Below are positions 17,104-25,362 of a DNA stretch of 64,000 nucleotides, piece after piece (position 1 is the first letter of the stretch; each line of letters starts with the position of its first letter). The DNA is from Acidobacteriaceae bacterium TAA 166 (lineage in GTDB: Bacteria > Acidobacteriota > Terriglobia > Terriglobales > Acidobacteriaceae): assembly GCA_000421065.1 (NCBI GenBank), contig ATWD01000001.1:434001-498000 (forward strand), given 5' to 3'. The translations under genes were made by a program, and so were the position numbers. The notes beneath the pieces were generated by a model. It was not told the DNA's origin and made no database searches. It saw only the letters and a program-made list of their open reading frames with translations.

Positions 17104-17328
17104 ATGAATCTCACGACACTTGAAAACGATATTGCAGCGGACGTCAGGCACCTTGCAAGAGATCTGACAACGGACCTCAAGGCTGAAGCACTTCATATAG
17201 CCGACCCATCGCAGTGTGGTTCTATCGTGCGGCGGCATTTTGATGGCCTCACATTCACCCTGCTTCTCTTCGTTGCCCTGTTCCTTGCAAGCGCAGCTGT
17301 CGGAATCTTTGTCTATATCTGGCGCTAA
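17104..17328 (+). CDS. Small single-membrane-segment protein
   Basis: A protein of 74 residues from the ATG at 17104 with GAAGGAGA 8 nt upstream; an earlier in-frame ATG at 17071 has no such site. A charged helical N-terminus (residues 1-45) is followed by one membrane segment (about 50-71) and a very short tail ending IWR. The family is not recognised. The NTF2-like gene follows 22 nt downstream, so the two may be co-expressed. Confidence 0.65.
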   Translation: MNLTTLENDIAADVRHLARDLTTDLKAEALHIADPSQCGSIVRRHFDGLTFTLLLFVALFLASAAVGIFVYIWR

Positions 17329-17350
17329 TCCGAACCAAAGGAGAATGAAA

Positions 17351-17758
17351 ATGAGTGAAGCTCAGGAATCCCTAAATGCGGTCTTCCGTCGTTTTCTGCA
17401 AGCAATCAGTGAAGTCGATTATCCAACACTCAAGAAGCTGGCTACTGAATCGGTGACTATCGATATTCCGGGGGCGCGTTTTGTCGATATTACCAAGAAC
17501 GGTGAAGGGATCGACGCCTTGTGCGAATGGGCCGCGACCGTTCAACGCGAGTGTGGAAACACGACGTTCAACATACATCGCTACTTCGAGAATGGCTGCG
17601 AACTGATGGCAAATGCCACAATTCGGATTGAACGTCTGCCACGCTTATTTGAATCGCCCTGCTCGCTGCACGTCCGCTTCGAGGCTGGCAGAATTGCAGC
17701 CTTCCAGCTCCTCCTTGATACCTATGCGCTACAGAAATTCCGGGGCGAAATGGACTAA
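17351..17758 (+). CDS. NTF2/SnoaL-like protein
   Basis: A protein of 135 residues. The second of two close ATGs (17351) is preferred because AGGAG lies 7 nt before it and only 1 nt before the first. The order helix-helix-strands (VFRRFLQAISEVDYPTLKKL, then LHVRFEAGRIAAFQLLLD) fits the SnoaL/NTF2 cone fold. It could be an enzyme or a ligand-binding protein; catalytic residues are not evident. Its stop overlaps by 4 nt that of the convergent LysR gene. Confidence 0.65.
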   Translation: MSEAQESLNAVFRRFLQAISEVDYPTLKKLATESVTIDIPGARFVDITKNGEGIDALCEWAATVQRECGNTTFNIHRYFENGCELMANATIRIERLPRLFESPCSLHVRFEAGRIAAFQLLLDTYALQKFRGEMD

Positions 17759-18699
17759 ACCTTCTTCGACAGCACGCCATCTCTCTTCGTTCGCTTTGGG
17801 GCGAGGTCGAGTGCCTGGCTGTGTAGAAAGCTACGGAATGCGTCAACATTCCCTGACGGTTCTGGTCCGGCAGGAAAAGCCAGGGAGAAGCGGCGCGAGA
17901 GCTTCAGTCCCTGAACGCGTGCTAGCTTTACCGTTCCAAGCGCTAGCTGATTGCGCACAGCCCAGCGCGAAACGAATGTGACGCCGAGTCCCGCCTCGAC
18001 GGCATTGAGCAAGCCTTCGGTCGAGTCCAGCTCCATACTTATTGTCAATTCCTTCGTTTTTAGGTTCGCAGCGGTCAGCGCCTGCTCCACCACACGCCGG
18101 GAGCCGGAGCCAAATTCTCGCATCAGCAGCGGTTGCTTCTTGAGATCTTCAAGAGAGACTTCATGATTCGCCCATTCATGGGCGGACGGAACCACCAGGA
18201 CCATGTGGTCTTCCATGAAGGGTTCGATGTGGATATCCTTCCGATGCTCTGGTCCCTCAATGAGAGCAAGCTGAATCTGCCCCGCGACCAGAGCCTCCAG
18301 CATTGCATCTGTGTTGCCGCTGCGGGCCTTAAGCTGCACCCTCGGATTCCTTTTGATAAATCCGGCAATGAGCATGGGCAACAGGTATTGGCTGATCGTC
18401 TGGGATGCGCCGAGTGAGAACTCCCCGGCCTGTTGACCATAGGCTTCCGCGACTGCAGCAACGGCTTCCTCTCCCAGAATCTTCATCTTCTCTGCGAACG
18501 GGAGCAGAGCCACACCACCTGGTGTCAATGCGATGTGGCCTCCGCCACGATCGAATAGCGGTATACCAAGCTCCTCTTCCAGAGCCTTGATCTGCTGCGT
18601 GACCGCTGGCTGCGTGAGCAAAAGTTCTTCGGCGGCGCGGCTGAAGTTCAGATGCTGAGCGACGCTACGAAAGACTCGAATGCGGAAGTTCTCGATCAT
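17755..18699 (-). CDS. LysR-family regulator at the end of the CLC operon
   Basis: A full-length LysR protein of 314 residues: HTH (NFSRAAEELLLTQPAVTQQI), linker helix, then the two-lobed effector domain with FSLGASQTISQYLLP and HMVLVVPSAHEW landmarks as in the CysB/CbbR branch. It starts MIENFRIRVFR, nearly the same as the LysR at the left edge, so the two are paralogues. The start is 11 nt after the CLC gene stop. Placement at the distal end of the operon suggests autoregulation; the box at 21499-21513 is the candidate target. Confidence 0.93.
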   Translation of the reverse strand: MIENFRIRVFRSVAQHLNFSRAAEELLLTQPAVTQQIKALEEELGIPLFDRGGGHIALTPGGVALLPFAEKMKILGEEAVAAVAEAYGQQAGEFSLGASQTISQYLLPMLIAGFIKRNPRVQLKARSGNTDAMLEALVAGQIQLALIEGPEHRKDIHIEPFMEDHMVLVVPSAHEWANHEVSLEDLKKQPLLMREFGSGSRRVVEQALTAANLKTKELTISMELDSTEGLLNAVEAGLGVTFVSRWAVRNQLALGTVKLARVQGLKLSRRFSLAFPAGPEPSGNVDAFRSFLHSQALDLAPKRTKRDGVLSKKV

Positions 18700-18709
18700 G
18701 GGAAGATTC

Positions 18710-20032
18710 CTACTTTACGGCGGGATGCACAGTGGATTCCGCCATGAAAGGTATTGTTTCATCTGTGGGGTCAGGTGTGGCGATCGCATATAGAGAGTCA
18801 GACGAGAGCCTGCATGCGACGTTCCAGGATAGTAGGTTTCCAATCAGCAGAAGAGGCAGAAGGTGCCACTGACCAGTAAGCTCAGCCGCCATAAACGCAG
18901 ACATACAGGGTGCATGGGTTACCGCGGACAAGAAGACGCTCATACCGACCACGGCGAAGAGAAGAGGATGCGAAAGGTGCAGCGTTCCACCGAACATGAG
19001 GCCAACCGCTGCGCCCGCAAAAAGTGTCGGCGTAAATACTCCGCCGATGGTTCCCGTCCCGACACAGCATGTTGTCGCTGCGAGCCGGATGACGAGCAAA
19101 GATCCAATCGTCCACATCACGGGAGCAGGGCTGAAGACCTCAAGCAGAGCCATATCGCCATTGCCCCATACTTCCGGTCGTAGAAGACTGAGGATTCCAA
19201 CGAGGCATCCCGCCCAGATGAGGGCGAATGGCAGGTGACTGGCAGAGCGAAGGCTCCGGAGCATTCGATGATAGAGAGGTGCAGCCAGCCCAAGAAGAAT
19301 TGCAAGTGGAATGGCCCACAAATACTGAGGAGAAAGAGTGAACCGCTCGTTCACCGGAAAGAGCGGTCCGCCTCCCAGGAAGAGCCGGCTTGCCAGCCAT
19401 CCCGCGCAGGATGCTAAGGCGAGCCGTGGCATTTCCTCCCACAACCACTCCCCGAGAACGATCTCCATGGCAAAGAACACGCCCGCAATCGGAGCCTGGT
19501 ATGCGGCTGCGATGGCAGCCGCCGCGCCATAGGCTACCTGCCGGGACAATCGAATCGTAGGGACCGGGGAGCGCTCTCCGATCCAGGAGGTAACTGCAGC
19601 TGCGAATTGGATCATCGAGCCTTCACGCCCGATCGCAGCGCCTGTCGCCACGGAAAATGCGGACGAGATCGTCCTCCAGAAGGTTGGAGCGAATGCTATT
19701 CGCCCGTTCTCGAAGCGAACTGCCTCAACATATTCTTCGAAGTGCTTCCCAGAGCTTGACCACCGGCGAGCACCCCAGATCACGAATGTTGCACAAAGAG
19801 CACCAAGTATCGGTGTAAGCACACGCTGGACCGCTGTGAGGGATAAAGCAGCCTCGGGCAAGAACCCGGCATGTCGAACAAAGACCCATTGAAGAGATCG
19901 GAAGAACATCCTTACAGCCACACAGGCGGTGCCGCTTACAGCGCCGAGAACCGCCGCCCATAAGCCAGCAACAAGGGTGGTCACCCCACGTGAAACCGAT
20001 GCCTGAGGTCGATGTAAGAGAGCGGTCGTCAT
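18710..20032 (-). CDS. CLC-family chloride channel/antiporter
   Basis: An integral membrane protein of 440 residues with about 10-12 hydrophobic segments. It has the CLC motif GREGS (135-139, gating Glu137) and the anion-site motif GGVFTPTLF near residue 335. The first selectivity motif, GSGIP in E. coli ClcA, is not preserved as such (SSGKHFEEYV around residue 94). It would move chloride or another anion, perhaps coupled to protons or fluoride; the coupling glutamate could not be assigned. Its start overlaps the FAD gene stop (ATGA). Confidence 0.9.
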   Translation of the reverse strand: MTTALLHRPQASVSRGVTTLVAGLWAAVLGAVSGTACVAVRMFFRSLQWVFVRHAGFLPEAALSLTAVQRVLTPILGALCATFVIWGARRWSSSGKHFEEYVEAVRFENGRIAFAPTFWRTISSAFSVATGAAIGREGSMIQFAAAVTSWIGERSPVPTIRLSRQVAYGAAAAIAAAYQAPIAGVFFAMEIVLGEWLWEEMPRLALASCAGWLASRLFLGGGPLFPVNERFTLSPQYLWAIPLAILLGLAAPLYHRMLRSLRSASHLPFALIWAGCLVGILSLLRPEVWGNGDMALLEVFSPAPVMWTIGSLLVIRLAATTCCVGTGTIGGVFTPTLFAGAAVGLMFGGTLHLSHPLLFAVVGMSVFLSAVTHAPCMSAFMAAELTGQWHLLPLLLIGNLLSWNVACRLSSDSLYAIATPDPTDETIPFMAESTVHPAVK

Positions 20033-21453
20033 GCTAGGACGGCCTCCACGCGCGGCTCCACTTGTCTTCGGACGACATTTGACGTTGCAAGCCCATCGAG
20101 GGCATTCGCTTCTCTCACGTGCTCACTCAGTAGCTCAGCCAACTGAACAGCCTGTTGGCGAATCTCGGGGACGGCGATTGACTCCAACAATGTGCCCAGT
20201 CGGCCCGGTCCAAGATTGAACATGCCCTCGGATACATTCCCTGGGGCATCGATCATTGCTCCATCACTTGCGCACAGAAAACCTCCTCCCAGTGGTCCTG
20301 AGGAGATCAGCCCCTGCTCGAAGAGACGGTCCAGCAGAGCCGATCCGACCCGGCGGAAATTCATGCTCGGCCCTGTGCAGTTGATTACGCGAGCTGCGGT
20401 AAATCTCTCCGTGCCTGCATGCGTCCTAATGACGACGCTCGCGCCGATGTCGGTGGCGTCGACGGCGGCGAGATGCCCTTCGCGGATGACCAGCGTTCCG
20501 GCTTTCAGTTCGGCGTCGATGATTTCAGCGATGGGCGGGGCCATGCGATGGCGCACCACGTCCCAGCGTCGCTGAAGATGGCGGCGAAATCTCTTTTGCT
20601 CATGAAGTGGCAACGCAAGCCAGAGTTCATTCGTGGTGGCGCGCAGGCTGTCAATGACCGCTCTCCAGTCGGCGCCATTCCGGATCGCAGTGTGAATGGC
20701 ATGAAGGTAAGCCACACAGGTCGGCGGTGTGGCTGTGGGAATGGCGCTCTCATCGAGCGGCACATAGTCGGCGTGGCGGTTGGGGAAGACACCGTGACGA
20801 GAGACCGCGGCAATGATGCCGCGATGGCCCAGTTCACGTAGCCGGAGCACAACATCGACCCCGGTGAGGCCGGTGCCGATCAAAGCAACAGGCGCATCGG
20901 GATTAAGGTTCTCATAGGTTTCCGGTGCCCATGCGTTATGGCAGTATGCGCCCGTCTTTATTGCTTCTTCACTGATGCCCGGCAATGCTGCCGGATCAAA
21001 GTTCCCGGTCGCCAATACGACAAAGTCGGCTCGGAGTTCGTGTCCTGTATCCAGCGTCAGAACCGCGCCGGTCTTGTTCGCGCGATAATCCACTACAAAC
21101 GCAAGCACCTGGCTCAGGCCGATGTCTTCCGCAAGAGAGTGAATGTAGCGGCCAAAGACAGCGCGCGGAGCAAAGGTCGTAGGCTGCGCTTCCGCATCGT
21201 GATTCGCCCGCAGCCAGTCGAGGAAGTGATCCGGCTCATCGGGTAGTGCGCTGATCTTGCCGGCCGGAACATTGAGCAGGTGCCGCAGGCTAGGAGTTGA
21301 ATACGCGAGCCCGAGACCAAGCTTGGGTCGAGGGTCGATGACGATCACCCGCGCGTCTGCATTCTGTCGAAGGAGATGGTAAGCGGTCAGAGTTCCGCTG
21401 ACCCCGCCGCCGATGATTGCAATTGTCCTGGTTACTGCATCCCGTGTCTTCAT
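20029..21453 (-). CDS. FAD-NAD(P)-binding protein (FAD-NAD(P)-binding domain PF13454 type)
   Basis: A protein of 474 residues. The N-terminal Rossmann motif IAIIGGGVSG (12-21) binds FAD; FVVLATGNFDPAA and PVALIGTGLTGVDVVL are the second and third dinucleotide-binding signatures. The pattern PKLGLGLAYSTPSLRHLLNVPAGKI (broken family landmark around residues 43-67) marks the HI0933/PF13454-like group. It is probably a cytosolic oxidoreductase; the substrate is unknown. It is the first gene of the FAD-CLC-LysR operon. The LysR-type box lies 46 nt upstream of the ATG. Confidence 0.87.
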   Translation of the reverse strand: MKTRDAVTRTIAIIGGGVSGTLTAYHLLRQNADARVIVIDPRPKLGLGLAYSTPSLRHLLNVPAGKISALPDEPDHFLDWLRANHDAEAQPTTFAPRAVFGRYIHSLAEDIGLSQVLAFVVDYRANKTGAVLTLDTGHELRADFVVLATGNFDPAALPGISEEAIKTGAYCHNAWAPETYENLNPDAPVALIGTGLTGVDVVLRLRELGHRGIIAAVSRHGVFPNRHADYVPLDESAIPTATPPTCVAYLHAIHTAIRNGADWRAVIDSLRATTNELWLALPLHEQKRFRRHLQRRWDVVRHRMAPPIAEIIDAELKAGTLVIREGHLAAVDATDIGASVVIRTHAGTERFTAARVINCTGPSMNFRRVGSALLDRLFEQGLISSGPLGGGFLCASDGAMIDAPGNVSEGMFNLGPGRLGTLLESIAVPEIRQQAVQLAELLSEHVREANALDGLATSNVVRRQVEPRVEAVLA

Positions 21454-21498
21454 GATTCGAATCTAGGCCGGTGCAGCAAGCATTGGAATTCGCAAATT

Positions 21499-21513
21499 CT
21501 TATGCCATATAAG
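21499..21513 (-). promoter_or_regulatory. LysR-type operator upstream of FAD-CLC-LysR operon
   Basis: CTTATGCCATATAAG, 5+5 inverted repeat containing TTA-N7-TAA, 46 nt from the FAD gene start. It shares 15 of 18 bases (with flank CTC) with 6877-6891. It also lies about 110 nt from the divergent secreted-protein gene at 21626, which may therefore be in the same regulon. Confidence 0.62.
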
Positions 21514-21625
21514 CTCGCTCGAAGATATGACGCATGCTGTTCGGGTGCTTATACGGCATCACGATTACTTCTTGGACGCGAGCCCCGTGCCGGATCGACA
21601 CTTGATTTCGAAAGGAAACAAGAAC

Positions 21626-22333
21626 ATGAAAAATCTAATTACACTCCGTCTCGCACTTGGCCTCCTTGGTCTTACGATGGTGCTGGCTCCCATCGCAGTA
21701 AAGGCTGAAATCCACTCCGGCTCGAAAGAGATCGTAGTAATGGAACCGCGTGACCTGCCCGAACAGGCGCAACTTCCGGGTAATTCGTTCTTTCTGCATT
21801 CCGACGATGCGGGAAGCACCTATCTCTACATCGAGCAACAGCAGGGCGCACGGCTGACGGTCTTCGATGTGACCGATCCGGCTCGCATCCGTACAGTCGC
21901 CAGCGTACCCCTCACAGTTCCTGGAGCGTTCGATTTCGTCCGTCCCCTGGACGGACGCGCCGAGTTGGTACGATTCCGGGACGGGAAAGGCGTTGCCGTG
22001 TTGGATATGCACAAGGCCCGCAAACCGACCTTGCGCATGGTGGAGACACTAGCGAATCTTGGAATGACGCAGCCACTGGGAGAAAGCGGCTTCCTCGCCG
22101 TCAACGAACCCTATGAGTATGTCCGCGCGATTCCACGCGACTTTGCAGTGATTGACACCTCGGCACCATCTGACCCGAAGCTGCTCGCCACAGTGAAGCT
22201 GGTAAAGCATCAGGTGATGAATGATGACACAGGCACAACATTCCTGCTTGGAAGCGATGGTCTTACAGTTGTGCGGCGTCTCAGCGTTGAAGAAGAATAC
22301 AAGGTCCACCAGATGCAGATGCAAGGCAACTAG
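21626..22333 (+). CDS. Exported protein of unknown function, propeller-like
   Basis: A protein of 235 residues from the ATG at 21626 (AAAGGAAACAAG upstream). A signal peptide ends near VKAE. The mature part contains strand pairs with LVIVD-like features (RLTVFDVTDPARIRTVASV, DFAVIDTSAPSDPKLLATV) that suggest a short beta-propeller-like fold. It probably acts in the periplasm. It is divergent from the FAD-CLC-LysR operon and shares its regulatory gap. A terminator follows. Confidence 0.65.
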   Translation: MKNLITLRLALGLLGLTMVLAPIAVKAEIHSGSKEIVVMEPRDLPEQAQLPGNSFFLHSDDAGSTYLYIEQQQGARLTVFDVTDPARIRTVASVPLTVPGAFDFVRPLDGRAELVRFRDGKGVAVLDMHKARKPTLRMVETLANLGMTQPLGESGFLAVNEPYEYVRAIPRDFAVIDTSAPSDPKLLATVKLVKHQVMNDDTGTTFLLGSDGLTVVRRLSVEEEYKVHQMQMQGN

Positions 22334-22347
22334 TAAATGGAGGGTGT

Positions 22348-22381
22348 AAGGCCGCACTGCGCGATGAGCAGCTGCGGCCTT
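22348..22381 (+). terminator. Hairpin terminator
   Basis: Arms AAGGCCGCA (22348-22356) and TGCGGCCTT (22373-22381) form a perfect 9-bp stem over a 16-nt loop, followed by CTCATTT. It closes the exported-protein gene. Confidence 0.75.
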
Positions 22382-22441
22382 CTCATTTGAGGTTGCTGTT
22401 TACGCGTTCGCAGAGAATGGCGTCCGATCTGTCTTCACCCA

Positions 22442-22747
22442 TTACTGTCGACAAAGCATCAGCCTCGAATGGAGATCGCGCTCCGTGCAGGTATACGTGA
22501 ACTCGGTATCGGTTTCCGCTTCAAATTTGCTATCAGTGGCCTTACTCTGCACAGAGATGATGAGATTTTTAACTTCGGCATCCTCATTCCTGATCTCCAA
22601 TCGTCCGTCGATCCCCGCTTCGACGCCGCCACTCGGATACCAGAGGAATCCCATCTCAAGCACTCGGCGCTCGACGATATTCACGCCGAGAGACCCGGTC
22701 ATGTTCGATTGGCCGACTTTTTTAGGTGTCATCGTCGATGTTGCCAT
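22442..22747 (-). pseudogene. DUF4365 gene, N-terminal fragment
   Basis: A fragment of 101 residues that starts like DUF4365 proteins: TGSLGVNIVERRVLEMGF, GGVEAGIDGRLEIRN, then IISVQSKATDSKFEAETD, with the Asp and Q-x-K of a PD-(D/E)XK-like active site. Shortly after CTERDL the protein runs into a stop where family members normally continue for another hundred residues or more. It starts 17 nt after the AbiEii-like gene, so it was probably the third gene of that unit and lost its 3' end. The ATG at 22747 fits the family N-terminus; the ribosome site is weak. Confidence 0.6.
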
Positions 22748-22763
22748 CACTGATTCCCGAAGG

Positions 22764-23633
22764 TTACTGTCGCAAACCAAGAATGCGAAGCCATTCATCC
22801 ACTTGGCCAAACGCATCCTGCTGCCATTGCTCCGCTGTACGCTCTCCCACGAGCTTGGATTCTTCGACAAAGTTCTTAACGCAGGTAGGCCCGTAGCCTT
22901 CCGGCGTGTCGAACTTCTCATTGATAAAACCGTAGCCCGTTGCACCACTCGGATGTTCCAGTAGCGGCCGGCAATCTTCTGCGAGAGCGGCTATGCCTGT
23001 CGGATAGTTACGGATGCAGTAGTAGATGTCGTATGCATCCTTTTGCTTATAACGTCCGTTTACGGCATGTCCTTTCATCGCCAGCAGCGCCGGGATGGAG
23101 CACACGGCAATCTCAACGCTGTTCGTACCACCACCAGGCATTGCACCGCGCACCGCAACCATCTCATAGAAACGCATCGCCAGATCGGCACCGTCAGCCC
23201 GTTGCACAGCGAAGTTGTCAATAAGTGGAGGCTTGTTTCTAACAATCTCGGCATCACGTGGCATGAGAAAATCCACGATCACATCAATGGGATCGCCTCC
23301 ATCTGTTGCGGGGATCTGTCGGATGAGTTGAAAGCGGCGTAGATCGTCGCGTTGATCGTAATCATGCTTCATCAGCGTTTCGATCAATAGAGCGTATTCG
23401 CCATCTCCCAAAGCTTCAGCATCAAGACCAAGGTCGACGTCGAGAGTGCCGACATGGGGCATGTCTTCATTGTTTAGAAGAAGCCACGGCACAGCTCCCC
23501 CGATGACTGCGTATTTTCCTTGGAAGCTGCCCAATATTTGTCCGATCTCAACAAGCACCGACTTAACCGCAGCCGTAGTGCGGTCATCATAGTCATTCGC
23601 CGATTGCGGGTCGGGAGGAATCATTTCTGCCAT
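22764..23633 (-). CDS. Nucleotidyltransferase-like toxin (AbiEii-like)
   Basis: A protein of 289 residues. The nucleotidyltransferase signature is visible as VIGGAVPW (43-50) and DVDLGL with D65-x-D67. A further landmark, YKQKDAYDIYYCIRNYP, is typical of AbiEii-type proteins. Such toxins transfer nucleotides (for example to tRNA ends) and cause growth arrest or abort phage infection; here the target is unknown. The gene overlaps the stop of the antitoxin-like gene by 13 nt, as in AbiE pairs. Confidence 0.8.
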   Translation of the reverse strand: MAEMIPPDPQSANDYDDRTTAAVKSVLVEIGQILGSFQGKYAVIGGAVPWLLLNNEDMPHVGTLDVDLGLDAEALGDGEYALLIETLMKHDYDQRDDLRRFQLIRQIPATDGGDPIDVIVDFLMPRDAEIVRNKPPLIDNFAVQRADGADLAMRFYEMVAVRGAMPGGGTNSVEIAVCSIPALLAMKGHAVNGRYKQKDAYDIYYCIRNYPTGIAALAEDCRPLLEHPSGATGYGFINEKFDTPEGYGPTCVKNFVEESKLVGERTAEQWQQDAFGQVDEWLRILGLRQ

Positions 23634-24703
23634 GTAAGCCTCATGCGCCGTAAATGCTCTGCTGCTTCTGCACCGCGTTCGCCACTTCTTGAGAGATCAA
23701 GATACGTCTGAACCGGACTTGTGCATCGCACGCCCGGAGCAGGCTCGTAGATGTCGAAAAATACCCCGCGGTCCTTTGGAACAGAGACAATGACATTTTC
23801 TCCCTTCAGGGAAGAAGAGAGCCGGAGTTGTTGTTTGACTTGTTCCAGCGCCAATCGATCCGCGTACAGGAATTGTGTGCCGGTTCGCGCGTAGGGAGCG
23901 ATCCAATGGGCCGCGGAAAAGGAGGACAGGGCTGCCTTTGCCTCGGCTGGCATAGAATTGAACATTTCGCGGATGGAAGACTCCAAAGCACTGCTATGGA
24001 GTGTCGTGTAGAAACGTAGTTCTTGCTCGACAGGCGGCTCATAGCTCGCCTTCCAAGCATCCAGCAGAGCGTCAGGGGACGTCAGAACGAGCCCTTCAGG
24101 TTCAACCTTGCCCCACTCGTGATCAAGCAGCGCGGTTCGCACATTGCTGACGTGTCCTAGACTTGCATCGGCGGCCTCTGCCAGATCGGTGACTCGCCAG
24201 GATTTTTGCGGATCGCGCAGGAGAACCCGCAGGATCTGCGCCGACTTCGGTCGGAAGAGCGACTTGAATTCCCGTCGTTGTGACACAGGTTTGCTGGAAA
24301 CCTGCCGATCGATGAATACTGCCCCGAAAGCAAGCTGGGCATTCCCCTCGAAATCCAGAAATGAGATCCCGTTCTCCAAGCAGAGTTTCTGGGAAATTGG
24401 GGACAGATAAGGGGCAATCAGAACCGGAGTTGCCGGCTTTCCAAGATGAGCAATATAGCTTTGCAGTTGATAGATTCCATCGCGGACGTACCGGGGTTGA
24501 CCGTTCTGTTTCACTTCGCAGACCAGAAGGTAAGACTGCCCGGAGGCATCCACACAAGCTGTGAAATCAATGCGCGAATTGGGTGTCGCAAATTCAATCT
24601 TAGGAACCGTAGATTTGAGCACCGGTATGTGCATCAGGAACTCCCGAAGCACGGTTGCTGCTAGCTGCTCAGTCTCTTTCGCCAAATTGATGGTTTTCAG
24701 CAT
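23621..24703 (-). CDS. AbiEi-like antitoxin with N-terminal nuclease-like domain
   Basis: A protein of 360 residues. Residues about 35-90 have a PD-(D/E)XK-like pattern: D46 in SRIDF, E63-V-K65 in VCEVKQNG and a helix DGIYQLQSYI. A winged helix (about 152-198, RVTDLAEAADASLGHVSNVR) and a C-terminal AbiEi-like domain follow. It would bind DNA, repress its own operon and counter the downstream nucleotidyltransferase. The nuclease-like fold may be degenerate. The start codon lies inside a 20-bp perfect palindrome (24694-24713), a direct hint of autoregulation. Confidence 0.78.
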   Translation of the reverse strand: MLKTINLAKETEQLAATVLREFLMHIPVLKSTVPKIEFATPNSRIDFTACVDASGQSYLLVCEVKQNGQPRYVRDGIYQLQSYIAHLGKPATPVLIAPYLSPISQKLCLENGISFLDFEGNAQLAFGAVFIDRQVSSKPVSQRREFKSLFRPKSAQILRVLLRDPQKSWRVTDLAEAADASLGHVSNVRTALLDHEWGKVEPEGLVLTSPDALLDAWKASYEPPVEQELRFYTTLHSSALESSIREMFNSMPAEAKAALSSFSAAHWIAPYARTGTQFLYADRLALEQVKQQLRLSSSLKGENVIVSVPKDRGVFFDIYEPAPGVRCTSPVQTYLDLSRSGERGAEAAEHLRRMRLTWQK

Positions 24704-24713
24704 ATGCTGAAAA
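24694..24713. promoter_or_regulatory. 20-bp perfect palindrome over the antitoxin start codon
   Basis: TTTTCAGCATATGCTGAAAA. The antitoxin ATG (24703-24701) is in its centre. Related copies at 24761-24780 and 24891-24910 suggest cooperative binding of the AbiEi-like winged-helix protein. Confidence 0.72.
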
Positions 24714-24760
24714 TACCATATCGAGTGAAATCATAGTTATTGGTTTCGATCAAGATGACT

Positions 24761-24780
24761 GTTTCAACATCTGCTGAAAC
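24761..24780. promoter_or_regulatory. Second operator copy
   Basis: GTTTCAACATCTGCTGAAAC: the palindromic arms are kept (GTTTCA / TGAAAC) with two mismatches near the centre relative to 24694-24713. The centres are 67 bp apart. Confidence 0.65.
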
Positions 24781-24890
24781 AACCCATCCAGATGAAATGT
24801 TCGAGCAATCTGCAAGGTGGGTCCAATCAGAATCCTCGGTTTGCAGGATCGGCACCGAGGACCGCTGCCGTTTAGAGGATCGGATCTCAA

Positions 24891-24910
24891 TGTCAAAAAT
24901 ATGCTGAAAA
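24891..24910. promoter_or_regulatory. Third, half-conserved operator copy
   Basis: The right half ATGCTGAAAA is identical to that of the first copy; the left half is degenerate. The centre is 130 bp upstream of the second copy. The stretch 24911-25030 shows no gene. Confidence 0.45.
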
Positions 24911-25030
24911 ATAAAAGGTTTATTCCGTGGGAGCAATAAGCGGGACTTTAGGGGATTTTGAGGGCTTTCAGGGGCGACGGAGGCCTTCAGAATCAATAAG
25001 TTACATGATCATCTAAAATGGCATGGAAGA

Positions 25031-25062
25031 GGTTAAGGGTTCGATCCCGCTCAGATTCACCA
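25031..25062 (+). other. tRNA-like 3' end remnant (possible old attachment site)
   Basis: The bases GGGTTCGATCCCG followed by a 3' end TCACCA look like a T-loop plus acceptor and CCA of a tRNA or tmRNA, but the T-stem pairs only in part and no tRNA body precedes it. Such 3' ends mark integration sites. Together with the direct repeats at 25298-25317 it suggests a decayed integration scar. The rest of 24911-25519 has no convincing gene. Confidence 0.35.
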
Positions 25063-25297
25063 ATCACTCCGATAAACTTAGAGCGATTTCCCTCCGGGGA
25101 ACCGTAGGTTCGCGGGAACGCTTGCGAGTTCCAGTGAAACGGACGCGCGGAGCTAGCCAGTGTCCGTGCTCCGTTGTCGGCGCGCTGTTAGCCTCAGCCC
25201 GACGAATGGATGGAAGAGATCATCAGTTCATTCAGTTGCTTCTACGCTGACCAGAGGACCACCATAACCACATTAAACGATGAACGGGTGAGATGGC

Positions 25298-25317
25298 TTT
25301 TGTACCAATTTTGTACC
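25298..25317. repeat. Two 9-bp direct repeats one helical turn apart
   Basis: TTTTGTACC at 25298-25306 and again at 25309-25317, 11-bp period. Such closely spaced repeats occur beside tyrosine-integrase attachment sites as recombinase or excisionase arm sites. Confidence 0.45.
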
Positions 25318-25362
25318 GCCGAGCCGGGAGAAGAGGAGTTTTCGGATTTCCTGTCATTGTGT

